Shown: positions 1 through 7,112 of the stretch, piece after piece
Layout of the letters: each line of letters begins with the position of its first letter
How positions within the stretch are numbered: position 1 is the stretch's first letter
Source of the DNA: Verrucomicrobiota bacterium
GTDB lineage: Bacteria > Verrucomicrobiota > Verrucomicrobiia > Chthoniobacterales > UBA10450
Assembly: GCA_003219465.1 (NCBI GenBank)
Contig: QHOX01000107.1
Span: 10,642 to 46,321, forward strand
Length of the DNA stretch: 35,680 nucleotides
Direction: 5' to 3'
Notes under the pieces: generated by a model
What the model was told of the DNA's origin: nothing
Databases searched by the model: none
What the model saw: only the letters and a program-made list of their open reading frames with translations
Position numbers and translations under genes: made by a program

Positions 1-127
1 CCGTCTGGCTCTTTGACGCGCTGCGCTCGAACCTTCGAGGTGTCCCTTGCCGGACTCTCAACTCTCAACCAAAGACACTCAACTGTGTCTAGTGCACTGC
101 CTCCCTAAGAAGAAGGAAAACGGCGTG

Positions 128-1507
128 TTACTGGATCACCTGGAAGGCTACATTACTTACAAGAGTGCCGCGAGGAGTAGTAACCCGAACCGGACCGGTG
201 GTCGCGCCTGCGGGCAGCCTGGTAATTATCTCGGAAGACCCATGGACGGCGAATGTCGCCGCGACTCCGTTAAAGGTAACGCTCATTGCGCCGGTTAGGT
301 TGGTTCCGAGAATCTTAATCATTCCTCCCACCTTCCCCGCGGTGGGAACGGTTTTAACAAATGGACCCAGGCCCGCGCCCAAGCTGAAAACGGTGCCATC
401 CCGGTTGGTTCCGCCACCATTGGTTGTTCCGTCGAAGGTCCCGCCGGTCGCTTGGACCAACCCTGCAAAGGGGTCGGTGCCATCGGTGCCGTTAAAATCG
501 TGGAGAATAGTAAAGATACCCTGAGCGGTTATCTCGAACAGGGTCCCGTCGATGTTAGCTCCGCCGGAGATCGTGGCCCCGTAGAAATTCCCGTCCGTGC
601 CCAGAACCAGCGCGGTCGGAGTCGCGCCATCCGTAGCATCAAAGCTGTGCAGCACGGTCAGCGCACCCGCCGGCGTGATCATAAAGACCGAGCCATAATC
701 ATTGGCGCCGCCCTGCCCGGCAGCGCCGTAGAAGTTACCGTCGATGGCCTGAACGAGTCCAGCTACGATTCCTCTGCCTTCACTGTCGTCAAAGTTGTGC
801 AGCGTAGTCAGCACCCCGCCGGTGGTGATTTTGAAAACCGTTCCATAATCCCCGCCGCCGCTCCCGCCATTATAAGTAGTGCTGTAAAGGTTTCCATCAG
901 TGCCCTGGATGAGAGGCGCCTCCGGGGATGAGCCGTCGGTCAAGTTAAAGCTGTGCAACGTGGTAAGCGCACCTCGCGGCGTCATTTTGAAGACCGTTCC
1001 CAAGAGATGCGCTCCGCCGGACTGGGTCGTCCCGTAGAAGTTCCCGTCCGTGGCCTGCACCAGTCCCGCGTAAGGGTTAGAGCCGTCTTCAATGTTAAAG
1101 CTGTGCAGCGTAGTCAGCGTTCCCTGCGGAGTCATTTTGAAGACGGTGCCTTCATTGTTTGTGCCTCCTGCTTCGGTTGTCCCGTAAAAGTTCCCGTCAT
1201 TACCCAGCACAAGCCCGGCGAAAGGGGCCGCGCCATCGGCGCAGCTTTGACCGCAAAAGCTATGAAGGGTGGTGAGCGTTCCGGCTGGAGTAACCTTGAA
1301 CACCGTGCCCTGTTGATGGGCTCCTCCGGCCTGGGTGGTTCCGTACAGATTTCCGTCTGTCCCCTGGGCAAGGGGCGCGAAGAGAGGGTTGGCTCCGTTC
1401 GGTCCGACGAAATTGGCCAGAGTCGTAAGAGTCTGCGCGCGCCCCACCTGCAGCGTCGCCAGGCAGAGGAGAGCGAGGAACAAGCTCGGAAGCGCGAAAA
1501 AATTCAT
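128..1507 (-). CDS. Secreted GloVer-repeat protein with C-terminal IPT/TIG-like domain
   Basis: A 459-residue protein with an N-terminal signal peptide (hydrophobic stretch LFLALLCLATL, likely cleavage after GRA at about residue 24). Residues 25 to about 375 form seven repeats of about 50 residues; each carries DGNFYGTT, GG(A/T), GTVFKMTP and TLTTLHSF-type segments, the hallmark of the GloVer (choice-of-anchor) repeat family, which probably folds as a beta-propeller. The last 80 residues (from about GPFVKTVPTAGKVG) resemble an IPT/TIG immunoglobulin-like domain. The family is secreted or surface-exposed in Acidobacteria and Verrucomicrobia; no activity is established. The gene begins about 100 bases past the last attC of the integron, in cassette orientation, but I see no attC after its stop, so it is probably not a cassette. 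Family call is firm, function unknown. Confidence 0.85.
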   Translation of the reverse strand: MNFFALPSLFLALLCLATLQVGRAQTLTTLANFVGPNGANPLFAPLAQGTDGNLYGTTQAGGAHQQGTVFKVTPAGTLTTLHSFCGQSCADGAAPFAGLVLGNDGNFYGTTEAGGTNNEGTVFKMTPQGTLTTLHSFNIEDGSNPYAGLVQATDGNFYGTTQSGGAHLLGTVFKMTPRGALTTLHSFNLTDGSSPEAPLIQGTDGNLYSTTYNGGSGGGDYGTVFKITTGGVLTTLHNFDDSEGRGIVAGLVQAIDGNFYGAAGQGGANDYGSVFMITPAGALTVLHSFDATDGATPTALVLGTDGNFYGATISGGANIDGTLFEITAQGIFTILHDFNGTDGTDPFAGLVQATGGTFDGTTNGGGTNRDGTVFSLGAGLGPFVKTVPTAGKVGGMIKILGTNLTGAMSVTFNGVAATFAVHGSSEIITRLPAGATTGPVRVTTPRGTLVSNVAFQVIQ

Positions 1508-1606
1508 GAATTCATGCTACGGCCCAACCAGATTTGCCGCAAAAGATTCTTGGTAACGACCCTGTTACCTGGTGATCCGGAGATTGCAATCACGAGCGGC
1601 TTTAGC

Positions 1607-1730
1607 ATCTAACGAGAAGGAGCTCAGCCACCGCTGGTGGCAGCGAGCTTTGCTGCGGAGTTTAATGTTGAGGTCGTATGAAAGCTAGACATCGGAACGG
1701 CCAGCGGTTGGCTGCAGCGATTGGTTAGAT
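1607..1730 (-). other. attC recombination site of cassette 4
   Basis: The ends are perfect inverted repeats: GCATCTAAC at 1605-1613 and GTTAGATGC at 1724-1732, matching the R' and R'' core consensus (GTTRRRY / RYYYAAC). Inside them a second pair (CAGCCACCGCTGG near 1625 and CCAGCGGTTGGCTG near 1701) pairs with one unpaired T, the kind of extrahelical base that sets strand choice in attC folding. It is the last attC in the array. Confidence 0.85.
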
Positions 1731-1748
1731 GCTGGTGATGCATGGCGC

Positions 1749-2054
1749 TTACGTTTGTAGAACTCCGGATTTACCAAAAGTGCGGTTAAAATGCCAATTC
1801 CAAATCCGCCTAGATTCGATTTGGTGAGACAGTGTCCAGAACTGCGACCACGGTAGTGTCGTGTGACCCTGAGCGGTGGTGTGCTGAATAAGATAGATGC
1901 CGACAATGGTCCAGCCTGCCCCGACAGGTCCAGTCAGGAGAAGCAAGATGCGAACGCGTAAGGGCGCACGCCGATAGTGGCCAAAAAAAGCCGCGATGAA
2001 GAGCAAGACGGCGCCGATGCCGACGATCACATGATTAACAATGTGGACGTTCAC
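1749..2054 (-). CDS. Cassette 4: small orphan membrane protein
   Basis: 101 residues, starting at a GTG (2054) 17 bases inside the cassette boundary; no ATG gives a better in-frame start. Two hydrophobic segments are visible (about residues 7-25, VIVGIGAVLLFIAAFFG, and 35-55, ILLLLTGPVGAGWTIVGIYL), followed by a polar 45-residue tail rich in W, H and R. I do not recognise a family. It is the only cassette gene in this array whose stop codon lies clearly before the attC. The membrane prediction is solid; the function is unknown. Confidence 0.65.
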   Translation of the reverse strand: MNVHIVNHVIVGIGAVLLFIAAFFGHYRRAPLRVRILLLLTGPVGAGWTIVGIYLIQHTTAQGHTTLPWSQFWTLSHQIESRRIWNWHFNRTFGKSGVLQT

Positions 2055-2065
2055 GGCGCGAGTGC

Positions 2066-2188
2066 ATCTAACGAGAACAAGATGAGCCGCCGCGAGCGAG
2101 AGCGCGCGTGGCTGCGGATTGACGGGTTGAACTCATGTGAAGCTGGATAGTACGGCGGCTCGCGGTCGGCTCCATCGCATGGTTAGGG
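2066..2188 (-). other. attC recombination site of cassette 3
   Basis: Core sites are ATCTAAC at 2066-2072 and GTTAGGG at 2182-2188. Inner arms GAGCCGCCGCGAGC (about 2084) and GCTCGCGGTCGGCTC (about 2158) pair with an unpaired T, as in the neighbouring attC sites. The R' side is followed by GAGAA as in the others. The cassette 3 stop codon lies inside the R'' core. Confidence 0.85.
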
Positions 2189-2704
2189 CTTGATGAGATC
2201 GAAACTGACACGAACTCCGCCCTCGATTCGCTTGTAATACTTGGCGCTGAACGAATCAATGCTCTCGAACCGAAATGTCTCCTCGCGCACAGCGGCGTGA
2301 TCTCGAGAACTTCGAATGGCGGACAAGCAGACCTCGCGGGACACGCCATCGCAGTGGCCTCGGGAAGCTGCAAAGTCGAAGGTGCATGAGTAGGCGCGGC
2401 TCCAATCCGGCGGCTCTGACCCGAACTCCGTCGCAGAGTGTTCCCACGCTTCGGCACCACGAGCTGTCATCCCGAACCAAAACGGAGGCTCTAGGCGTTC
2501 AGGAACAAGGACGAGGTCTTCGAGCGAAATTGCGCCCGGCTCGAGCTGCTGTAAGAATCCGTCGCGCAGGCGTTCGATGATGTGACGAGCGAGTTCTGCT
2601 CTGGACGTCTGTGCTAAGTCGCAACGTACATTATCAGCGATCTGCACGATAGACTCGAAATCATCTGCGGTAGCGTCGAGGACTAGCCAATCGAGGTGCG
2701 TCAT
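2183..2704 (-). CDS. Cassette 3: orphan soluble protein
   Basis: 173 residues with ATG at 2704, only 13 bases inside the cassette boundary; the TAA stop is part of the attC R'' core. There is no signal peptide or membrane segment. The protein is acidic and mixed alpha/beta in appearance, with a helical N-terminal part (ADDFESIVQIADNVRCD, AELARHIIERLRDGFLQQL) and a Trp/Phe-rich middle (PPFWFGMTARGAEAWE). I do not recognise a family. Compact placement between two attC sites makes it very probably a real cassette gene. Confidence 0.7.
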   Translation of the reverse strand: MTHLDWLVLDATADDFESIVQIADNVRCDLAQTSRAELARHIIERLRDGFLQQLEPGAISLEDLVLVPERLEPPFWFGMTARGAEAWEHSATEFGSEPPDWSRAYSCTFDFAASRGHCDGVSREVCLSAIRSSRDHAAVREETFRFESIDSFSAKYYKRIEGGVRVSFDLIKP

Positions 2705-2711
2705 GCTTTAG

Positions 2712-2834
2712 CCCTAACGGGAAGAAGCTGAGCGACCGCTGACTAGAGCGAGCTGCGCTTCGGGTTTTAGTGTTGAAATCATCAAAAGTAGATTAACACG
2801 CCGGTCAGCGGTTCGCTCCAGCGCCTGGTTAGGC
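2712..2834 (-). other. attC recombination site of cassette 2
   Basis: Core sites are CCCTAAC at 2712-2718 and GTTAGGC at 2828-2834. Inner arms GAGCGACCGCTGAC (about 2730) and GTCAGCGGTTCGCTC (about 2804) pair with one extra T. Here the R' flank is GGGAAG instead of GAGAAG. The cassette 2 stop codon (2829-2831) is within R''. Confidence 0.86.
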
Positions 2835-3152
2835 GTTTCGCACTGCATCAGTCTCAAGTTCGAGGTCTAGACCGCAGTAAGGGCAGTAGCGGACGTCCTG
2901 CGGAAAAGACGAACCACCCCGATTGCTGATCATCGCGAGCGATTTCCGACAACGCGGGCAGCGAAAGGCGAAAAGGTAAACGCACGCGATAGCCGACATG
3001 AGCAGCACAACGGCGATCACCCCAATCGTCGAGAACAAACGGCTGTGTTCTGCGGCGCCGGTCAGTCCGATAATCATAGCAACGCTCCACGGGATTAATA
3101 GGCCGAAGAGAATCATGCGTTTCGTATGCGTGAATCTGTCATGGATGCTCAT
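2829..3152 (-). CDS. Cassette 2: membrane protein with C-terminal zinc ribbon
   Basis: 107 residues from ATG at 3152. The open frame extends to 3212, but that longer start would lie across the attC boundary at 3160, so the ATG eight bases inside the cassette is chosen. Two membrane segments (about residues 12-30 and 40-64) are followed by a cytoplasmic-looking tail with CPRC and CPYC pairs about 24 residues apart, the spacing of a zinc ribbon. The pattern resembles many small uncharacterised membrane zinc-ribbon proteins. Stop codon lies in the attC. Function unknown. Confidence 0.72.
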   Translation of the reverse strand: MSIHDRFTHTKRMILFGLLIPWSVAMIIGLTGAAEHSRLFSTIGVIAVVLLMSAIACVYLFAFRCPRCRKSLAMISNRGGSSFPQDVRYCPYCGLDLELETDAVRNA

Positions 3153-3154
3153 AC

Positions 3155-3250
3155 GCCTAACGAGAAAGAGATAAGCTACGGCAGGGTGGCGTGGCAAACA
3201 CATTGAACGCATTTCGAGGTGGGGCCGTTGGCTTCATCGATTGGTTAGGG
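3155..3250 (-). other. attC recombination site of cassette 1
   Basis: Core sites are GCCTAAC at 3155-3161 and GTTAGGG at 3244-3250. At 96 bases it is the shortest of the four. Inner arms (AAGCTACGGC near 3174, GCCGTTGGCTT near 3226) pair imperfectly. The R'' flank CGATTGG matches that of the cassette 4 attC. Confidence 0.82.
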
Positions 3251-3547
3251 CCCATGACCTCGACGGAATCGACGCACAAGCTGAAGTAACAGAAACCACA
3301 CAACGGCGTTCACTGCGATGCTGCCGGTGAGCTTCAAAATACCCAGACTGCGAAGCGAGAGTTCGCTCGTCCAAAGCGTTCTTTCGACGAGGCGCCCGAC
3401 CAAAATGCTTCCTGGCATAAGCAAGAAAAACTGCGCCAGCCATAACACCCGGCCAAGAGCGGACGTCGTCAGCTCCCAAGTGAACGCGCTGATGACTGCA
3501 ATCATTTCAAGGATGATGAAAACGCACCAACCTAGAGTGATCTTCAT
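3245..3547 (-). CDS. Cassette 1: small orphan membrane protein
   Basis: 100 residues from ATG at 3547, 17 bases inside the attI junction, so it is the first cassette of the array and would be the best expressed from an integron promoter. Three hydrophobic segments are visible (about 5-22, 33-50 and 73-88), then a basic end RRFRRGHG. The TAA stop is within the attC R'' core. No family is recognised and there is no convincing Shine-Dalgarno site in the 17-base leader. Confidence 0.7.
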   Translation of the reverse strand: MKITLGWCVFIILEMIAVISAFTWELTTSALGRVLWLAQFFLLMPGSILVGRLVERTLWTSELSLRSLGILKLTGSIAVNAVVWFLLLQLVRRFRRGHGP

Positions 3548-3558
3548 GCGAGGATAAG

Positions 3559-3648
3559 CTCTAACGAGAAGTAGGTCGAATTATTCGGCAATTAAATACG
3601 GGAAAATTCGGCCTAATCCGCTTGCGTTGGTCGCGGTGGCTAGAAAAA
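3559..3648 (-). other. Probable attI site and integron control region
   Basis: The insertion point of the first cassette is marked by GCTCTAACGAG at 3558-3568, read on the minus strand as an R' core GTTAGAG with the same CTTCTC flank as the attC sites, but without a matching second core or hairpin arms. It lies between the first cassette and the integrase, as attI must. The AT-rich stretch 3577-3617 probably carries the divergent promoters; I could not assign exact -35/-10 boxes. Right border is arbitrary (integrase start). Confidence 0.65.
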
Positions 3649-4644
3649 ATGGCTTTCATGAACGCGATTTTATCGCCAACGCAGACGAGAAACAAACCCA
3701 AACTGCTCGATCAAGTGCGCGATGTGATTCGACGAAAACATTTCAGCATCCGCACGGAGCAAACCTACGTCGACTGGATCAAGCGCTACATTTTGTTTCA
3801 CGGGAAACGACATCCGCGCGAAATGGCCGAGGCAGAAATCACCGCGTTCCTGACGCATCTCGCTCGTGTTGGTAGAGTGGCCGCGTCAACACAGAACCAA
3901 GCGTTAAGAGCCTTGCTCTTCCTCTACACAGAGGTGTTGCAGCAGAAGATTGGTTGGCTTGATCAAGTCGAGCGCGTAAAGCGGCCCGCGCGCGTACCCC
4001 TTGTGCTGACGAAAGAGGAAGTGCGGCGCCTGTTCGCGCATCTGCATGGCACGAACAGACTCATGGCCGGGCTGCTCTACGGCAGCGGTTTGCGTTTGAT
4101 GGAGTGCGTGCGCCTACGCGTGAAGGATGTCGATCTTGGTTATCTCCGCATTACGGTACGCGACGGCAAAGGAGGCAAAGATCGGATCACAATGCTTCCG
4201 GTGAACGTTGCGAAATCGCTCGAACGTCATTTGCAAAAGATGAAGGCGCAGCACGAGCAGGATCTGGAAGATGGCTTTGGTCGTGTTCACCTGCCAGACG
4301 CTTTGCAGCGGAAGTACCCGAACGCGACACGAGAATGGATGTGGCAGTATGTTTTCCCCTCTTCGCGTTTGTCGATTGATCCGCGAACCGGGGTCCGCCG
4401 TCGTCATCATGTGGAGGAAAGTTCGCTGCAGCTCGCGATGAAAACAGCAGTGCGCGCTTCGGGAATTCAAAAGCCGGCGAGTTGCCACACGCTGCGCCAC
4501 TCGTTCGCGACCCATCTGCTGGAGAACGGAAACGATATTCGAACCGTGCAGGAGTTGCTAGGTCACAAGGATGTTTCGACCACGATGATTTATACGCACG
4601 TGCTCAATCGACCGGGCATCGGAGTGAAGAGTCCGTTGGATTGA
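3649..4644 (+). CDS. intI: Integron integrase IntI (tyrosine recombinase)
   Basis: 331 residues from ATG at 3649 (a second ATG is at 3658; the frame is open back to a TTG at 3622). The N-terminal SAM-like core-binding domain (about residues 15-100) is followed by the catalytic domain with the tyrosine recombinase residues: Arg in GSGLRLME, Lys in GKGGKDR, HxxR in CHTLRHSF, His in LLGHKDV and the nucleophilic Tyr in TMIYTHV. Between them is the segment [19 protein letters not shown], the additional patch that separates IntI from XerC/D and phage integrases and is needed for attC recognition. It catalyses cassette insertion and excision between attC and attI. The frame is intact, so the integron may be active. 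Confidence 0.95.
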   Translation: MAFMNAILSPTQTRNKPKLLDQVRDVIRRKHFSIRTEQTYVDWIKRYILFHGKRHPREMAEAEITAFLTHLARVGRVAASTQNQALRALLFLYTEVLQQKIGWLDQVERVKRPARVPLVLTKEEVRRLFAHLHGTNRLMAGLLYGSGLRLMECVRLRVKDVDLGYLRITVRDGKGGKDRITMLPVNVAKSLERHLQKMKAQHEQDLEDGFGRVHLPDALQRKYPNATREWMWQYVFPSSRLSIDPRTGVRRRHHVEESSLQLAMKTAVRASGIQKPASCHTLRHSFATHLLENGNDIRTVQELLGHKDVSTTMIYTHVLNRPGIGVKSPLD

Positions 4645-4664
4645 AATTCTCCGAAGCCGCCGGA

Positions 4665-5372
4665 TCAGGAAAACAGTGCCGGCAGGACGTTGGCGACGAA
4701 ATCGACCAAACCGTGACCGATCATGTTGGCGACCAGGTCGCGGCGCCACAGATAGAAGCAGGTCAGGATTAGGCCTGCTGCGAAGGCGATGAGAATGTTG
4801 GCAGCGCCGCCCGACCAATGGCCAAAGGAGAAAATAACCAGGGGAATCGCGACGGACCAGAACCGGCCGAGACCAATCATCCGCAACCGTTCAATCGCGT
4901 AACCGCGGTAGAATAATTCTTCCACGACTCCGGCGCGGAGAACGATCAGAGTGATCAACCAGAGCGGTAGTTTTTCGAACGCGGCAGAACCGGGACCATG
5001 TCCGTAGCCAGTGACATAAGCCAGCGCGCCGACCGCCACTGCCGATACGACGGCGAGAACGAAGCCCCACAAAATGGATTTCCACAAACGCGCGGTGCCG
5101 AGTCCGATCGAGCGCGAGGGTAAATGTTCGCCGCGCCGGATAATCAGAATAAGAGCGACTGCATTCAGCCAGATCAACGCTTCTTTCAGGATTGCCGAGT
5201 TAAACGTGATTTCCGGCACGAAGAACACGAACGCCTGGCGGATCACGACCATCGCGAAAAGCGCGATCAACAGTCCAGCCCACGTGGCGCGTGATACTTT
5301 CGCGGGAAGCGATGACTGTTCTGACGTGAGAACGAACGGTGCGCCGACATCATCTGCTTGCATAGGTTTCAT
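4665..5372 (-). CDS. CPBP-family intramembrane metalloprotease
   Basis: 235 residues with about seven hydrophobic segments. The CPBP (CAAX protease / Abi, PF02517) motifs are present in order: VVEELFYRGYAIERL (EExxxR, about residue 151), FSFGHW (about 184) and the NMIGHGLVDF segment (about 218), which supplies the last metal ligand. Members are membrane-embedded glutamic/metal proteases, some in prenyl-protein processing or bacteriocin immunity; the substrate here is unknown. It is convergent with intI (20-base gap) and has no attC, so it is not a cassette. Confidence 0.9.
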   Translation of the reverse strand: MKPMQADDVGAPFVLTSEQSSLPAKVSRATWAGLLIALFAMVVIRQAFVFFVPEITFNSAILKEALIWLNAVALILIIRRGEHLPSRSIGLGTARLWKSILWGFVLAVVSAVAVGALAYVTGYGHGPGSAAFEKLPLWLITLIVLRAGVVEELFYRGYAIERLRMIGLGRFWSVAIPLVIFSFGHWSGGAANILIAFAAGLILTCFYLWRRDLVANMIGHGLVDFVANVLPALFS

Positions 5373-5472
5373 TGAGATGCTCCAAAGCCCCCTTCGGATT
5401 CAAGAAAATACGAGACCGAGTCACGGGACGATCGGGTTCGCCGGTTGTCAGTTGGCGCTGCCCGGGGTCGCC

Positions 5473-5583
5473 TCCCCCTTTTGCAAGGGAGAGGAGGAGG
5501 GTGAGGGATAACTTCAACCCGGTTTGAGGCTCCTAACGCTTACCCCTCACCTTCATCCTCTCCCCTTCAGTAAGGGGAGAGGC
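5473..5583. repeat. Imperfect inverted repeat in a 299-base gene-free stretch
   Basis: A left arm (GGGAGAGGAGGAGGGTGAGG, about 5487-5506) is the imperfect complement of a right arm (CCCCTCACCTTCATCCTCTC, about 5543-5562), and each arm is followed or preceded by its own small palindrome (CCCTTTTGCAAGGG; CCCCTTCAGTAAGGGG). The whole can fold as a long hairpin. No coding region is seen in 5373-5671. Confidence 0.6.
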
Positions 5584-5671
5584 GAGCGAACACTGGAGGC
5601 ATCAAACTCACAACGACGGAACACTAACGTATGCCACCTGGCGCGTGGCGGCACGGCAATCGGGTGTCGCG

Positions 5672-6967
5672 CTATTGCACCGAGACGAGCGTGCCGACTG
5701 GAATTTCGGAGAAGAATTTGCGCGCAGTGTCCTCCGGCAATCGGATGCAGCCATGCGATGCCGGATAGTTCGGCACGTATCCGGCGTGCATTCCAAAATC
5801 GAGACAGCTCAGCCGCATGAAATATGGCATCTCGACGTGGTAAATCGTGGAACGATGGTTGCGTTCCTTGTTGGTAATCACAAACTCGCCCCGCTTGGTC
5901 GAGTAGCCCGACCGACCGGTAGAGCATCGCGCGTGATATATCGGGACGCCGTCCTTCAACAGAGCCACCTGTTGCATCGTCAGAGAAATCTCGATCCGCA
6001 ATTTGTCCGGTGCCGGTCCGCTACCGAGAAGAATCTGCGAGGATCGCCAATGGCCGGTCTCCGCGGCAACATCCAACGCCGACATTTTGTTCCTGGTTGT
6101 CAGGCGCGTGCGGTTGGCTCCGGCCTCGACCAGAGCGCGCAAGTAATCGACCTGGCCGAGGCCGGCGGCGAGCATCAGCAGAGTTACGTTGCGATCGTCT
6201 TCGATGTAACTACGCAGCCCGTTCGGCAGCAGCGCCAGAAAATCTTTGTCGCAACGGGACGGCAAAACGGTATTCGGATCTGCTCCGCAATTTAACAATG
6301 TGCTGAAAAGCGACACGTTGCTGCTCGCGATCGCATACGCAAGAAACGGCACAGTTTTGCCTTCGGGTGTGGCCGGCATGGCGTGCTTGCTGAGCAGCAA
6401 CTGGATTTCATCCTTCTTTCCAGCTTGGAGCGCTCTGGCCAAAGCGCGGCGCGCGCTGGCTGTCCACTCCCGTGCCTGCGGCAAACGCTGGAGCACGGTT
6501 GTGATAATCTCCGGATTTCCGCCGTCGAGAGCAAACGCCAGGAGATCTTGTCCGTCCGCGCATGGCTTTTCCGGGTGAAAATTGGTCGAGCGCGCAAGGA
6601 GCAACCGGAACATTTCCAACTCTCCGTGCATCGCTGCCGCCATTACGGGCGTGAAACCGCTTTTGTCAGCAAGATCAACCACTGCTCCGGCATCGAGGAG
6701 TCGTCGCGCCGTTTTCCAATCCTCTTGCGAGGTTGCGATCAACAGCGGCGTTCGGCCTTGCGCGTCGTGGCCGTTTGGATCGACGCGCTCGATCAGACAT
6801 AAGTCGATGAGCGAATCGCGCTGGATCGTGACAGCGCGCACGAGTTCCTCTGGCGAAATGGTGATGCGCGCAGGAGGCTCCGGGCCGATGGCGATTGCCC
6901 ACAACGCAATCAAAACTAAAGCTAAAACGCCGGCTCGTAAGACGAATCGCCTCTGGAACATGCGCAT
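5672..6967 (-). CDS. Ankyrin-repeat L,D-transpeptidase (YkuD) fusion
   Basis: 431 residues from ATG at 6967; the frame is open to 7228 but the longer version would overlap the divergent protease gene and bury the membrane segment. An N-terminal signal anchor (about residues 10-25, LVLIALWAIAIG) is followed by four or five ankyrin repeats (e.g. GRTPLLIATSQEDWKTARRL, GFTPVMAAAMHGELEMFRLL, about residues 55-290). The last 110 residues form a YkuD domain with the catalytic HxnSHGCIRLP segment (Cys at about 402). Known role of YkuD enzymes is 3-3 cross-linking of peptidoglycan or attachment of proteins to it, acting outside the membrane. Combination with ankyrin repeats is unusual. Divergent from the HtrA-like gene with a shared 145-base spacer. 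Confidence 0.88.
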   Translation of the reverse strand: MRMFQRRFVLRAGVLALVLIALWAIAIGPEPPARITISPEELVRAVTIQRDSLIDLCLIERVDPNGHDAQGRTPLLIATSQEDWKTARRLLDAGAVVDLADKSGFTPVMAAAMHGELEMFRLLLARSTNFHPEKPCADGQDLLAFALDGGNPEIITTVLQRLPQAREWTASARRALARALQAGKKDEIQLLLSKHAMPATPEGKTVPFLAYAIASSNVSLFSTLLNCGADPNTVLPSRCDKDFLALLPNGLRSYIEDDRNVTLLMLAAGLGQVDYLRALVEAGANRTRLTTRNKMSALDVAAETGHWRSSQILLGSGPAPDKLRIEISLTMQQVALLKDGVPIYHARCSTGRSGYSTKRGEFVITNKERNHRSTIYHVEMPYFMRLSCLDFGMHAGYVPNYPASHGCIRLPEDTARKFFSEIPVGTLVSVQ

Positions 6968-7112
6968 GTTGATGATTGGTCTGCCAATTATACGCCTTCC
7001 GTCAATGAATCTGGCATGACTCCCATCGAACTGCGAGTGCGTCTTTCGGCAGGCCGTGATTGGACGCACTGGGTTGAACGTTGCATGTTGGGTACTGTCA
7101 AAATTCCAACTT

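Larger units (their letters stand above)
1607..4644. mobile_element. Chromosomal integron: intI, attI and four gene cassettes
   Basis: The element comprises an integron integrase on the plus strand and, on its upstream side, four minus-strand cassettes delimited by attC sites. Cassette boundaries (cut between G and TT of each R' core, read on the minus strand) fall at about 3564/3565, 3160/3161, 2717/2718, 2071/2072 and 1612/1613, giving cassettes of about 404, 443, 646 and 459 bases. The layout (integrase divergent from the array, attI between) is the canonical integron arrangement. No resistance gene or transposon end is visible, so this is best read as a sedentary chromosomal integron. Confidence 0.88.

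Noticed and set aside
1-127. Possible further attC after the GloVer gene
   Set aside because: No GTTRRRY core or inverted partner is present in these bases.
452-1612. Long plus-strand open frames opposite the GloVer gene (452-931 and 953-1612)
   Set aside because: They mirror the repeat structure of the minus-strand gene in arginine-rich low-quality protein, and the minus strand has the signal peptide and family repeats.
2068-2460. Open frame with an AMEPTAS-like end running over an attC site
   Set aside because: Such peptides are translations of attC sequence and appear as false genes in many integron annotations; the real cassette gene is 2183-2704.
3649-4644. Reading the recombinase as XerC/D or a phage integrase
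   Set aside because: It carries the IntI-specific patch and sits beside attI and attC sites; no phage genes or att duplication are seen.
4665-5372. CPBP protease as part of the integron
   Set aside because: It is on the other side of intI from attI and has no attC.
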